64,000 nt of DNA from an uncultured Marinobacter sp. (GCF_946886895.1 NZ_CAMPJO010000008.1:1-64000); one strand, 5' to 3'; positions 44,491 to 53,779 are shown, counted from the stretch's first letter. Notes: generated from the sequence alone by a model not told the origin. Numbers and translations are program-made.

Positions 44491-46011
44491 ATGGCCCACG
44501 AAGACCTGCATCTCAACCTCCGGAACCTGACCCTGGATGATTACGATCAGTTGCAGGTTCTTATGGATCGGATTTACAACGATATCGGGGGCGCCTGGCC
44601 AAAAGACACCATCAAGGCGCTGGTTGAACAGTTTCCGGATGGCCAGATCTGCATCGAAGAGAGTGGCAAGCTGATCGCGGTGGCGCTCACGGTCTGCGTC
44701 AAGTATGAGCGGTTCAGCAATCCGCACACCTACGACGATCTGATTCTTCGTAACGAGAAAATCTGGCACAACGCCGACGGCGACTCCCTGTACGGCCTGG
44801 ACGTACTGGTGGACCCGGATTATCGCGGTTACCGCCTGGGCCGTCGTATGTATGAGGCCCGCAAGGAGCTGTGCCGGTCCATCAATCTGCGCGCTATCCT
44901 GGCCGGCGGCCGGATTCCCAACTATCACAAGTATTCGGATCAGTACACGCCCGCGGAATACATTCAGCGCGTGGACCGGAAAGAAATTTACGACCCGATA
45001 CTGAGCTTTCAGCTGTCCAACGATTTCCAGGTCACCCGGCTGATGCACAAGTATCTGCCGGAGGATGAGAAGTCCCTGGGCTATGCCACGTTGCTGGAAT
45101 GGCGGAATATTCTCTACACGCCCCCATCTTCGGTGCTGAATGTGAAGAAGACCCAGGTTCGCCTGGGCGCGGTGCAGTGGCAGATGCGGGAGTTCACCTC
45201 GGTAGAGGAAGTGCTCAAGCAGGTGGAGTACTTTGTGGATGCGCTGTCAGACTACAAGAGTGACTTTGCCCTGTTCCCGGAGTTCTTCAATGCGCCGCTG
45301 ATGGGGCTGACTGACCAGATGGATCAGACCCGCGCCATCCGTTTCCTGGCCGGCTTCACCCAGCAGTTCCGGGACGAAATGTCAGAAATGGCGGTGAGTT
45401 ACAACATCAACATCATTACCGGTTCCATGCCGCTTCTCGAGAATGACCGGGTCTATAACGTGTCCTACCTGTGTCACCGGGATGGCCGTGTTGATGAACA
45501 GCGCAAAATCCACATCACACCCCACGAACGCCGGGACTGGGTGATTGAGGGTGGCAATAAATTCGAAGTGTTCGATACCGATGCCGGTCGCGTGGCCATC
45601 ATGATCTGCTACGACATCGAGTTTCCCGAACTTGGTCGTATCGCCGCCAGCCAGGACGTGGATATTATCCTGGTGCCGTTCTGGACCGACACCAAGAACG
45701 GTTACCTGCGAGTGCGCCACTGCGCCCAGGCACGGGCGATCGAAAACGAATGCTATGTGGTCATTACCGGCAGCGTGGGTAACCTGCCCAAGGTGGAAAA
45801 CCTGGACGTCCAGTACGCGCAATCATCCGTATTCTCTCCGTCGGACTTCGCCTTCCCCCACGATGCGGTGATGGCGGAAACCACACCCAACACGGAAATG
45901 ATCATGTTTTCCGACATGGACCTGGAAAAGCTGAAGCTGGTTCGTAACGAAGGCTCGGTCACCAACCTGAAAGACCGGCGTGTTGATATGTATGAACTGA
46001 AAACGCTTTAA
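44491..46011 (+). CDS. GNAT acetyltransferase-nitrilase (carbon-nitrogen hydrolase) fusion protein
   Basis: A 506-residue two-domain protein. Residues about 1-205 are a GNAT domain (LYGLDVLVDPDYRGYRLGRRM is the acetyl-CoA loop, followed by AILAGGRIPNYHKYSDQ). Residues about 225-500 are a nitrilase-superfamily amidase with the full triad E264 (FPEFF), K339 (RKIHITPHE) and C373 (MICYDIEFPE). This fusion recurs across bacteria; the substrate is not settled, though relatives act on small amides. It is flanked by unrelated genes, with no operon partner. Confidence 0.93.
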   Translation: MAHEDLHLNLRNLTLDDYDQLQVLMDRIYNDIGGAWPKDTIKALVEQFPDGQICIEESGKLIAVALTVCVKYERFSNPHTYDDLILRNEKIWHNADGDSLYGLDVLVDPDYRGYRLGRRMYEARKELCRSINLRAILAGGRIPNYHKYSDQYTPAEYIQRVDRKEIYDPILSFQLSNDFQVTRLMHKYLPEDEKSLGYATLLEWRNILYTPPSSVLNVKKTQVRLGAVQWQMREFTSVEEVLKQVEYFVDALSDYKSDFALFPEFFNAPLMGLTDQMDQTRAIRFLAGFTQQFRDEMSEMAVSYNINIITGSMPLLENDRVYNVSYLCHRDGRVDEQRKIHITPHERRDWVIEGGNKFEVFDTDAGRVAIMICYDIEFPELGRIAASQDVDIILVPFWTDTKNGYLRVRHCAQARAIENECYVVITGSVGNLPKVENLDVQYAQSSVFSPSDFAFPHDAVMAETTPNTEMIMFSDMDLEKLKLVRNEGSVTNLKDRRVDMYELKTL

Positions 46012-46185
46012 TCTGGCCCGTAATGCCTTTGAGTAGTGTTGAAGAACTGCCTGAGAGGTCTATCGTATAACCCTGATGGCGTTGCCAAACCCGTTATCAG
46101 TGTCTATGGTTTAATCAATATCCAGCCCGCCGTTTCGGGAAGCGGGCAGCCGTTGGATACGGACATCAGCAGGGAATTATGACCC

Positions 46186-46584
46186 ATGAACGAAGCACTA
46201 CCGGATCTCATCGCGCGTTTCAAAGTCAGGCACGGCCTGTTCCGCAAGGAACAGGTGGAGGCCGAACTGTACGAGCTCGATGGCTACGGGTGTGTGATGA
46301 AGACCGACAAAATCTTCCAGCCGGGCGATACGGTGGTGCTGGACCTTGTGATGGACATGCCCTTCGAGCAGATTATGGCCTCCGGAATTGAAGGGCTGGT
46401 CACAGAGCGAAGAAAACACTGTAGCAATTTCTTCTACTCCATTGATTTTGCGTCTTTTAATTCTGATGGCGGATCCGTTTTTTCAGAGAAGCTTCGGCGT
46501 ATCCGAGACGTACTTTCGAAAAAGCAGTCCCTGAAATCCCGCCGTACCTCGGGCTCCATTTCCGGTTCCCGGCAAATGGCCTGA
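46186..46584 (+). CDS. PilZ-like small protein
   Basis: A 132-residue protein: a compact beta-rich domain (RHGLFRKEQVEAELYELDGY, GDTVVLDLVMDMPFEQ, IEGLVTERRKHCSNFFYSIDF) that resembles PilZ domains in strand order, then a basic, Ser-rich tail. The canonical RxxxR c-di-GMP motif is not convincing, so it may be a degenerate PilZ protein or something else. It is the first of three same-strand genes, 42 bp before the coiled-coil/HhH gene. Confidence 0.45.
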   Translation: MNEALPDLIARFKVRHGLFRKEQVEAELYELDGYGCVMKTDKIFQPGDTVVLDLVMDMPFEQIMASGIEGLVTERRKHCSNFFYSIDFASFNSDGGSVFSEKLRRIRDVLSKKQSLKSRRTSGSISGSRQMA

Positions 46585-46626
46585 CCCCCACTTTCTGTTT
46601 GTCCCGATTCTGAAGGAGACATTGTA

Positions 46627-47337
46627 ATGGCGAAAAAAGCCAAACCCAGCGTTGATAAAGTTGTAAAAAAGGTTAACAAGGAATTCGAGAAAACCTCCAG
46701 CCAGATCGAAGGCCTGATTTCCGATGCGTTGAAGCAGTTCGATAGCCTGCAACATCAGATCCAGGAGCCCGTACGCAAGCTGCTCAAGGAAGTGGATGAG
46801 CTGCGGGAGCGTGAAATGAAACGCTTCAACGACGAATTCGAGCGTCGCCTTGAGGAGTTCCATGAACTGCAATCAAGTATTCTCGAACGGCTTGGCGTGG
46901 CCTCCAAAGACGCTGGCAAGGAGGTCAGGAAGCTGACGGACGAGGCGGGCACCAAGGCCCGGAAGAAAGCCGCCGAACAGAAGCCGGCCAAGTCGCCTGC
47001 CCGGCCAGCGGCAAAATCGGCCGCCAAAACCGCCCGTAAACCCGCAGCCGGAAAACCGGCCCGCAAGCCGGCCGCTGCGAAAACCACGGCCAGGAAGTCG
47101 CCAACGGGTAAAGCCGCCACAACCCAAAAGCCCAGGGCTGCCAAGCCGCTGGACAAGTCTGACCTGACTCGGGTAAAGGGTATCGGACCAGCCACGGCCC
47201 GCAAGATGAAGGATGCCGGCATCACCTCCATTGATCAGATTGCCAACCCCACCGCTGCAGATCAGGAAAAGCTGAACGCGTTTTCCAGCATGAAAGGGTT
47301 TGACCAACTGCCTGCCGAAGCCAAGAAAATTATCTGA
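46627..47337 (+). CDS. Coiled-coil, Lys/Ala-rich protein with C-terminal helix-hairpin-helix domain
   Basis: A 236-residue protein in three parts. Residues about 1-115 form a long phasin-like amphipathic helix (LISDALKQFDSLQHQIQEPV). About 115-175 is a histone-H1-like Lys/Ala/Pro repeat tract (KSPARPAAKSAAKTARKPAA). About 178-236 is a helix-hairpin-helix fold, LTRVKGIGPATARKMKDAGI, as in DUF4332-type DNA-binding or scaffold proteins. It may bind DNA or a storage granule. Its stop overlaps the selD start by one base (TGATG), so translation of selD is probably coupled to it. Start set by AAGGAG. Confidence 0.7.
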   Translation: MAKKAKPSVDKVVKKVNKEFEKTSSQIEGLISDALKQFDSLQHQIQEPVRKLLKEVDELREREMKRFNDEFERRLEEFHELQSSILERLGVASKDAGKEVRKLTDEAGTKARKKAAEQKPAKSPARPAAKSAAKTARKPAAGKPARKPAAAKTTARKSPTGKAATTQKPRAAKPLDKSDLTRVKGIGPATARKMKDAGITSIDQIANPTAADQEKLNAFSSMKGFDQLPAEAKKII

Positions 47338-49613
47338 TGCGAACGCCTGACCAGCCTGTTTTACGGGACATTGTCCTGATTGGCGGCGGGCACAGCCACG
47401 TCGGGGTACTGAAACGGTTCGCCATGAACCCTGTCCCCGGCGTTCGGCTGACCCTCATCTGCCGCGACACCCATACGCCCTATTCCGGAATGTTGCCTGG
47501 CTACGTGGCCGGCCACTACCGCTATGACGATGTGCATATCGACCTGAGCCGGCTGGCCGAATACGCCGGCGCACGATTTTATCGGGCCGAAGCCATGGGC
47601 ATCGACCGTGATCGAAAACGGGTCATTTGTCGCGGCCGCCCGGACGTTCCCTACGACATTCTCTCCGTCAATATCGGGTCATCCCCCCGGGTGGACGATG
47701 TTGAGGGTGCAGCGGAACATTCGGTGCCGGTCAAGCCCATCACCGGCTTTAACCAGCGCTGGCTGGCCTTGCTGTCACGAATTGAGAACCATGAAGGGCC
47801 TCTTACCGTGGCCGTGGTCGGTGCCGGCGCGGGCGGCGTGGAGCTGACCCTGGCCATGCAGTTCCGCCTGCGCAACGAATTGAAGCAGCGGGGCAAGGAC
47901 CCGGAGCAGTTGCACTTCCATCTGATCGATGCCGCCAGCGACATCCTGCCCACCCACAACCCCCGGGTGCGCTCGGTTTTTCAGAGGGTTCTGCAGGCAC
48001 GGGGGGTAAAAGTTCACCTCGGTTCACCGGTGCAGAAAGTCCGGCAAGGCCTTCTGCTGACGGAATCCGGCGCAACACTGCAGGCCGACGAGGTGCTCTG
48101 GGTTACCCGTGCCGGAGGCCCCGAATGGCTGAAGGACACCGGCCTGGCGCTGGATGACGGCCTGTTTCTGCGGGTTCGCGATACCCTGCAGTCGGAAAAT
48201 GACGACAACATCTTCGCTGCCGGGGACATTGCCAATGTCACTGACCATCCCCGTGAAAAAGCCGGGGTGTTTGCGGTCCGGCAGGGGCGCCCACTGGCGG
48301 ACAACCTGAAACGGCTGGCCCTCGGCAAGGCTCCCAGGGCGTTCCGCCCTCAGGAAAACTGGCTGGCACTGATCAGCACGGGTGACAAGTATGCGGTCGC
48401 CTCGCGGGGCAATGTCCAGCTTGACGGTGCCCTGGTCTGGCGCTGGAAAGACTGGATCGACCGCCGCTTCATGAAGAAATTCAACGATCTTCCCGCCATG
48501 GAAGAGAACGCCACACTGCCCGACACAGCGGCCGCCCAGAACCCGGAGGAGGCATCCCAGGCCATTTCAGCGGTCGCCATGCGCTGTGGCGGCTGCGGCG
48601 CCAAAGTCGGCAGCACCGTCCTGTCGCGGGCGCTGGGTGAGCTCCGCCCCATTGATCGTGACGATATCCTGATCGGCCTCCACGCCCCGGACGATGCCGC
48701 GGTTCTGACCGTACCACCCGGCAAGGCGGTGGTGCATACGGTGGATTTCTTCCGCGCCTTTATCGACGACCCCTACGTGTTTGGCCGGGTGGCCGCCAAC
48801 CACGCCCTGGGCGACGTGTTTGCCATGGGCGCTGAAGCCCAGAGCGCGACCGCCGTGGCCACGGTGCCCTATGGCATTGAGTCCAAGGTCGAAGATGTGG
48901 TGTACCAGATGATGTCCGGGGCAGTGGAAGTGCTGAACGAAGCGGGCTGTGCCCTGGTGGGTGGCCATACCGGAGAAGGCAAGGAACTGGCGCTTGGCTT
49001 CGCGGTGAACGGCCTGATTGACCCCAACGAAGTGATGAGCAAGGGCGGCCTCAAGGCCGGTGATGCCCTGATCCTGACCAAACCGATCGGTACTGGCACC
49101 CTGTTTGCCGCCCACGCCAAACTCGCCGCCAAAGGTCGCTGGATCGACTCCGCTCTGGCGTCCATGGTGCAGTCAAACAAGGCCGGAGCGGAATGTCTCC
49201 GGCGCTTTGGCTCCCGGGCCTGTACCGATGTAACCGGTTTTGGCCTGTTGGGACACCTGGTGGAGATGACCCGGCCATCGGGCGTTGATGCGGAGCTCGA
49301 CCTGTCGGCCATTCCGGTACTGCCCGGAGCGGAAGAGACCGCGGCAGCGGGTATTCTCAGTTCCCTGCAACCCGCCAACATCCGTCTGCGTCGAGGGATC
49401 AGGGATCAGGAAAAGTGGGTGAAGCACCCGCGGTACCCGCTGATCTTCGATCCGCAGACCGCTGGCGGCTTGCTCGCCAGTGTTGCGGCCGACCAGGCGG
49501 ACGAATGCGTCAAAGCGCTTAAAGCACTGGGCTACCCGCACACCGCCGTTATTGGCCGGGTACTGCCACAAAACCCGGAAGGCCCGATCGAACCGATTTC
49601 TCTGAAGGATTAA
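47337..49613 (+). CDS. selD: Selenide, water dikinase fused to an N-terminal NDH-like oxidoreductase
   Basis: A 758-residue fusion. Residues 1-370 are a two-dinucleotide-binding flavoprotein (IVLIGGGHSHVGVLKRF, AVVGAGAGGVELTLAM, IFAAGDIANV), the 'N-terminal to SelD' family. The rest is SelD: RCGGCGAKVGS, with C420 and K423 at the catalytic C17/K20 positions of E. coli SelD (Cys, not selenocysteine), PDDAAVLTVPPGKAVVHTVD, and CTDVTGFGLLGH. SelD makes selenophosphate from selenide and ATP; the flavoprotein domain may supply reduced selenium. Neighbours are a SenB homologue and a putative selenium importer, which fits. It overlaps senB at the 3' end by 4 bp. Confidence 0.96.
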   Translation: MRTPDQPVLRDIVLIGGGHSHVGVLKRFAMNPVPGVRLTLICRDTHTPYSGMLPGYVAGHYRYDDVHIDLSRLAEYAGARFYRAEAMGIDRDRKRVICRGRPDVPYDILSVNIGSSPRVDDVEGAAEHSVPVKPITGFNQRWLALLSRIENHEGPLTVAVVGAGAGGVELTLAMQFRLRNELKQRGKDPEQLHFHLIDAASDILPTHNPRVRSVFQRVLQARGVKVHLGSPVQKVRQGLLLTESGATLQADEVLWVTRAGGPEWLKDTGLALDDGLFLRVRDTLQSENDDNIFAAGDIANVTDHPREKAGVFAVRQGRPLADNLKRLALGKAPRAFRPQENWLALISTGDKYAVASRGNVQLDGALVWRWKDWIDRRFMKKFNDLPAMEENATLPDTAAAQNPEEASQAISAVAMRCGGCGAKVGSTVLSRALGELRPIDRDDILIGLHAPDDAAVLTVPPGKAVVHTVDFFRAFIDDPYVFGRVAANHALGDVFAMGAEAQSATAVATVPYGIESKVEDVVYQMMSGAVEVLNEAGCALVGGHTGEGKELALGFAVNGLIDPNEVMSKGGLKAGDALILTKPIGTGTLFAAHAKLAAKGRWIDSALASMVQSNKAGAECLRRFGSRACTDVTGFGLLGHLVEMTRPSGVDAELDLSAIPVLPGAEETAAAGILSSLQPANIRLRRGIRDQEKWVKHPRYPLIFDPQTAGGLLASVAADQADECVKALKALGYPHTAVIGRVLPQNPEGPIEPISLKD

Positions 49614-50593
49614 CCCGCCCGGAGCGCACAACGCTGGCCCGCAAGGGCCAGTGCCCGCTCCAGGGCCTGTAATTCCTGTTCCGGCGTAAATCGATCAGAA
49701 AGGGCACTGACGTGACGTGTCAGAGCCTGGAGGAAGCCGGGATCGGTTTCCGCCCGGAAAAGCAGCCCGGCCAGGGCCTGTTCGTCTTTGGCCGGGTAAT
49801 AGCCCGGGTAATCGTCACCCAGCAAGCCGATATTGCCGGGAATGGCCGAAGCAATGATGGGTAGCCCGGCCCTGCAAGCCTCCGATACCACATTGGCTCC
49901 GCCTTCCATGACGGAACTGATGACCATGAGCCGGCTGGCCGACAGTAACGCTTCGGTGTCCTGTTTTTCCAGTTCCCCGAGCCAGCGGAACCGGGGGTTA
50001 CGCTGCATTTCCCGGACTGCCAGGTTTTGCCAGTATTCGTTGTGCGCCTTCCCGGCACAGAGCACCCGGATACGGGAGTCCTCTGGCAACAACCTGGCGG
50101 CGCAGGCGGCGCGCAGGGAGTCTTTTTCGTCCCGCAGATGGCCAACCACGCACACATCGAATGATCCGGCCGTGTCATGTTGACGCCCGGTCGGGCGCGG
50201 CTGAGGGGCGGATTGGTAAAGGGTGATGAGTTTATCCCCGAATTCCTCTGGTATGTCCGCCGCAACCTGGTGGTGCAGGCCAATGAGAGCGTCGGCTTCG
50301 AGCATCGAATAACGGGTCTGTTCCGGGTATTCCCGCTGGTGGCGATAGATGTCGGTTCCGGTCAGGGCCACGATCAACGGATGATCAGGCCAGCTCGCCC
50401 GGAACCTTTGTACGGCATCGTGGCTGCGCCAGGCATGCAGCGCAATCAGCAAATCACAGGGCTCACCGTGATAGGTGGTGATAACGGACACGGTATGCCC
50501 GCATTGCGCCAGCAGCCCTTGCCAGCGCTCGGCCGTGGCCCGGTTACCCGCCTTGGAGCCGGGTTCGGCCGGCGTAATCAACAGGATATGCAT
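49610..50593 (-). CDS. senB: Selenosugar synthase SenB-like glycosyltransferase
   Basis: A 327-residue GT-B glycosyltransferase of the TIGR04348 type: ITPAEPGSKAGNRATAERW at the start, GEPCDLLIALHAWRSHDAV, IVALTGTDIYR, LYQSAPQP and SVMEGGANVVSEACRAGLPI. That family was characterised as SenB, which joins selenophosphate to a UDP-sugar to make a selenosugar used for selenoneine. Its position, end to end with selD, supports selenium use. No senA (ergothioneine-like synthase) gene is in the window, so the product may be a selenosugar or the rest of the pathway may lie elsewhere. The family match is from memory of its motifs. Confidence 0.85.
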   Translation of the reverse strand: MHILLITPAEPGSKAGNRATAERWQGLLAQCGHTVSVITTYHGEPCDLLIALHAWRSHDAVQRFRASWPDHPLIVALTGTDIYRHQREYPEQTRYSMLEADALIGLHHQVAADIPEEFGDKLITLYQSAPQPRPTGRQHDTAGSFDVCVVGHLRDEKDSLRAACAARLLPEDSRIRVLCAGKAHNEYWQNLAVREMQRNPRFRWLGELEKQDTEALLSASRLMVISSVMEGGANVVSEACRAGLPIIASAIPGNIGLLGDDYPGYYPAKDEQALAGLLFRAETDPGFLQALTRHVSALSDRFTPEQELQALERALALAGQRCALRAG

Positions 50594-50770
50594 TGGTTTC
50601 GCCTTTTTGTCGGGCGGTGGTCAACAAAGGATGCCGTGGGACTTGACCCATTTAATCTGGCAAATCGTATAGCTGTTCAGAGTTAAGGTAAATCAAGGTA
50701 TCCTGCAAGCTGTTGGATACTCGGAACAATCCGGCCCATTCAACCACCAATCTGTTTTTAAGGAATTTAC

Positions 50771-51646
50771 ATGACCCTGAATCATATACGGAAATGGATC
50801 GCGACCAGCCTGCTGTGCCTGACCGCCACGGCCGCTTCAGCGGAAACCTTTGTTTTCACCGCGATTCCCGACGAGGACGAGACCAAGCTGGTGGAACGTT
50901 TTCGCGGTGTCGCCGACTACCTGTCTGAGCAACTGGATGTTGAGGTGCGGTACATCCCCGTAAAATCCTACGCTGCGGCGGTTTCCGCATTCCGGAACAA
51001 CCAGGTGCAGCTGGCCTGGTTTGGCGGCCTGTCCGGCGTTCAGGCCCGTCGCCTGGTGCCAGGCTCCGAAGCCATTGCCCAGGGCGTGGAAGATCAGGCG
51101 TTCCAGACCTATTTCATTGCCAATACCTCGACCAATATCGAACCTGCTGAGGAACTGGCCTCACTGGAAGAGGAACTGCGCGGCAAAACCTTCACCTTCG
51201 GTTCCAAGGGCTCGACATCCGGTCGTCTGATGCCCGAGTTCTATATTCGTGAAACTTTTGGCGAGCAACCGGAAGACTTCTTTTCACGGGTAGGCTTCAG
51301 TGGTAATCACACCCGCACCCTCCGGTTGGTCGAGGCAGGCACCTACGAGGTGGGCGCCCTCAACTTCCAGGTGTGGCAGAAAGAGCTTGAGAACGGCAAC
51401 ATCAATACCGACGAGGTTCAGGTGATCTGGGAAACGCCTCCCTATCCGGATTACCAGTGGACGATCCGCGCCGGCGTTGATGAACGGTTTGGTGAAGGTT
51501 TCAAAGCCCGGGTAACGGAAGCCCTGCTCAATCTGGACGATAAGGCCCTTCTCGAAAGCTTTCCCCGTTCCGGCTTTATTCCCGCATCCAACGCGGATTA
51601 CGAGCCCATCCGTAACACCGCCGAAGAGATCGGAATCCTCGATTAA
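50771..51646 (+). CDS. Putative selenium-oxyanion ABC transporter binding protein (PhnD-like)
   Basis: A 291-residue PhnD/PtxB-family binding protein with signal peptide (about 1-24, cut after ASA). Landmarks: FTAIPDEDETKLVERFRGV, YIPVKSYAAAVSAFRNNQV, QLAWFGGLSGVQARRLVPG, and FTFGSKGSTSGRLMP, where a Ser/Thr-rich loop binds the anion. One clade of this family is predicted (TIGR04553) to be selenate or selenite binding because it sits next to selD; this gene is two genes from selD. Phosphite or phosphonate is the alternative. It is followed by the ATPase with a TAATG overlap. ATG 50771 follows AAGGAA. Confidence 0.82.
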   Translation: MTLNHIRKWIATSLLCLTATAASAETFVFTAIPDEDETKLVERFRGVADYLSEQLDVEVRYIPVKSYAAAVSAFRNNQVQLAWFGGLSGVQARRLVPGSEAIAQGVEDQAFQTYFIANTSTNIEPAEELASLEEELRGKTFTFGSKGSTSGRLMPEFYIRETFGEQPEDFFSRVGFSGNHTRTLRLVEAGTYEVGALNFQVWQKELENGNINTDEVQVIWETPPYPDYQWTIRAGVDERFGEGFKARVTEALLNLDDKALLESFPRSGFIPASNADYEPIRNTAEEIGILD

Positions 51647-52296
51647 TGTCCGGCTTCGATCTGTCCGGCCTGACGGCCAGCTTTGGGGGGGAGCGGGTGA
51701 TTGGCCCGCTCTCCCTGCGAATACAACCGGGTGAGAAAGTCGCCCTGGTCGGGAAAAGTGGTGCCGGAAAATCCACGTTGATCAACCTGATCCACGAGCG
51801 TGTCAACCGGGAATCATCCCTGGTGCCCCAGGCGCTCGGGCTGGTTAATGCCTTGCCGGTCTTCCACAACGTATTCATGGGGCGCCTGGACCGGCATGCC
51901 ACCTGGTACAATACCGTGACGCTGGTTCGCCCGTTCAGCAGCGATCGTACCGATGTGCGTGCACTGCTCCAGGAACTGGGCATGCCGGAGAAACTCTGGA
52001 TGCCGGTTGCATCGCTGTCGGGTGGTCAGCGCCAGCGGGTGGCGATTGCCCGGGCGGTGTATCGCGACGCACCCCTGTTGCTGGCGGATGAGCCGGTCTC
52101 GGCGCTGGACGGTCCAATGGCGCATGCCGTCATGGAACTGCTGAAAAACCGCTTTGCCACCAGCGTCATTGCGCTCCATGATGTGGAGATGGCGCTCAGA
52201 TACTGTTCAAGGATCGTCGGCATACAGGATGGCCAGATTGCCCTCGATGACCACAGCGAACGGCTGACCGCTTCTGACATCATGTCCCTGTACTAG
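51646..52296 (+). CDS. ABC transporter ATPase of the selenium/phosphonate-type importer
   Basis: A 216-residue ATPase, short for the PhnC family. Walker A is VGKSGAGKSTLINL; signature ASLSGGQRQRVAIARAVY; Walker B LLLADEPVSALDGP; H loop IALHDVEMALRYC. It couples with the double permease encoded 16 bp later. The start overlaps the binding-protein stop (TAATG). Confidence 0.9.
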   Translation: MSGFDLSGLTASFGGERVIGPLSLRIQPGEKVALVGKSGAGKSTLINLIHERVNRESSLVPQALGLVNALPVFHNVFMGRLDRHATWYNTVTLVRPFSSDRTDVRALLQELGMPEKLWMPVASLSGGQRQRVAIARAVYRDAPLLLADEPVSALDGPMAHAVMELLKNRFATSVIALHDVEMALRYCSRIVGIQDGQIALDDHSERLTASDIMSLY

Positions 52297-52312
52297 GAAG
52301 CCGGCTACCTCC

Positions 52313-53779
52313 ATGCTCTCGTACCCTACGGTTCGCACCAGCCTGATATTCCTCGCCATTGCGGTGGTGGGGCTGCTGTTCGCCGACATTGCCATCACCG
52401 CCTCCAACCCCTGGCGGGACCTGGGTAATTTCTTCCTCGGTGTCGTGACACCCAACTTCTTCAGCTCCGAAGGGCTGATGACGGCGCTGCTTCGTACCGT
52501 GGCATTTGCCTTTGTGGGCGTCGCCCTGGGCAGCTTTTTCGGTTTTCTGCTGGCGCTGGTATACCGGCGGTTGCCGGTACGGATATTCTGCGCCTTCATC
52601 AGGGCTATTCATGAACTCTTCTGGGCGCTGATCTTTCTCCAGTTTTTCGGTTTTCATCCGCTTACCGGTGTCTTGGCCATCGCCATCCCCTATTCCGGCA
52701 TTTTCGCCAAAGTGTATGCGGAAATCCTGGAGGAAGCGGACCCGGAACCCGGTCGCCTGCTGCCGCCGGGCACCGGCAACATCGTGGCTTTTCTCTACGC
52801 CCGCATTCCGGACTGTTGGGTGCAGCTCAGAACGTATACCGCCTATCGGCTTGAGTGCGGGCTTCGTTCCAGTGCCATCCTCGGCTTCGTCGGGTTGCCG
52901 ACTCTGGGCTTTTACCTGGAAACGTCCTTTTCCCAGGGGCTCTATTCCGATGCCGGCGCCATGCTGATTCTGTTCTATGTGCTGATCGCCACTATGCCAC
53001 TCTGGGTAAGGCCCAGATTGCTTCCGGTCTACATCCTCGGGGCGCCGTTTTTCCTCGGTGACGGCCTGCCCATCGTCTGGGGTAACGTCGCACGGTTCTT
53101 TACCCAGGACATCGTCCCCGATCCGATCCGGGATGGCGAGGGACTGGCGGGGCTCCTGACCTGGCTCAGCGATCTGATGATCAATGAGGCTCTGCCCGGC
53201 ATCTGGAATACCCTGGTGCTCACCCAGATTGCCCTGGTGGCGACCGGCATCCTGACCCTGCTGGCCTTCCCGCTGATTTCCAACCACTTTGGGGGCCCCA
53301 TCCGCCGAACCAGCGGGCATGTGTTCCTCGTTATCGCACGTTCCACGCCGGAATACATCCTGGCTTACATCCTGCTGCAGCTCTTGGGCCCCTCCATGCT
53401 GCCAGCCGTGGTTGCGCTGGCCCTTCACAACGGTGGCATTATCGGCCATCTGATCGGGCGGCAAACCAACTCGATCCGCCTCCGGCCCGACGCCGTGTCC
53501 GGTTTTAACCGGTACGGTTGGGAACTGGTACCAAGGATCTACCGGTCGTTCCTGGCATTTCTGTTCTACCGTTGGGAAATTATCATGCGGGAGACCGCCA
53601 TCCTGGGGATTCTGGGGATCTACACCCTGGGATTCTACGTGGACAGCGCCATCCAGATGATTCGGTTTGATCGCGCCATGATGCTGATCCTGATAACCGC
53701 CCTGCTGAATATCGGGGTTGACGCGCTCGGCCGCTACATCCGCCGAAAACTGGCCCTGCAAACCATGCCTACCTGTTAA
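52313..53779 (+). CDS. Fused double permease of the selenium/phosphonate-type ABC importer
   Basis: A 488-residue inner-membrane protein made of two PhnE-like permease units: about 1-240 and about 270-488. Each has the coupling-helix region: FIRAIHELFWALIFLQFFG...IAIPYSGIFAKVYAEI in the first, ARSTPEYILAYILLQLLG...LALHNGGIIGHLIG in the second. Most PhnE permeases are single units of about 260 residues that dimerise; here both halves are on one chain. Together with the binding protein and ATPase it makes a complete importer. Confidence 0.88.
   Translation: MLSYPTVRTSLIFLAIAVVGLLFADIAITASNPWRDLGNFFLGVVTPNFFSSEGLMTALLRTVAFAFVGVALGSFFGFLLALVYRRLPVRIFCAFIRAIHELFWALIFLQFFGFHPLTGVLAIAIPYSGIFAKVYAEILEEADPEPGRLLPPGTGNIVAFLYARIPDCWVQLRTYTAYRLECGLRSSAILGFVGLPTLGFYLETSFSQGLYSDAGAMLILFYVLIATMPLWVRPRLLPVYILGAPFFLGDGLPIVWGNVARFFTQDIVPDPIRDGEGLAGLLTWLSDLMINEALPGIWNTLVLTQIALVATGILTLLAFPLISNHFGGPIRRTSGHVFLVIARSTPEYILAYILLQLLGPSMLPAVVALALHNGGIIGHLIGRQTNSIRLRPDAVSGFNRYGWELVPRIYRSFLAFLFYRWEIIMRETAILGILGIYTLGFYVDSAIQMIRFDRAMMLILITALLNIGVDALGRYIRRKLALQTMPTC

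Noticed and set aside
48579..48609. Selenocysteine in SelD
   Set aside because: The catalytic position is encoded by a normal Cys codon (TGC), not TGA.
50594..50770. A riboswitch or strong promoter upstream of the selenium importer
   Set aside because: Only a weak TTGACC...TATAGC pair with a 19-bp spacer was seen and no structured RNA pattern was recognised.
52280..53761. A 493-residue open frame on the minus strand
   Set aside because: It is exactly antisense to the fused permease, and its translation is Gln/Gly/His-rich low complexity typical of a shadow frame in GC-rich DNA.
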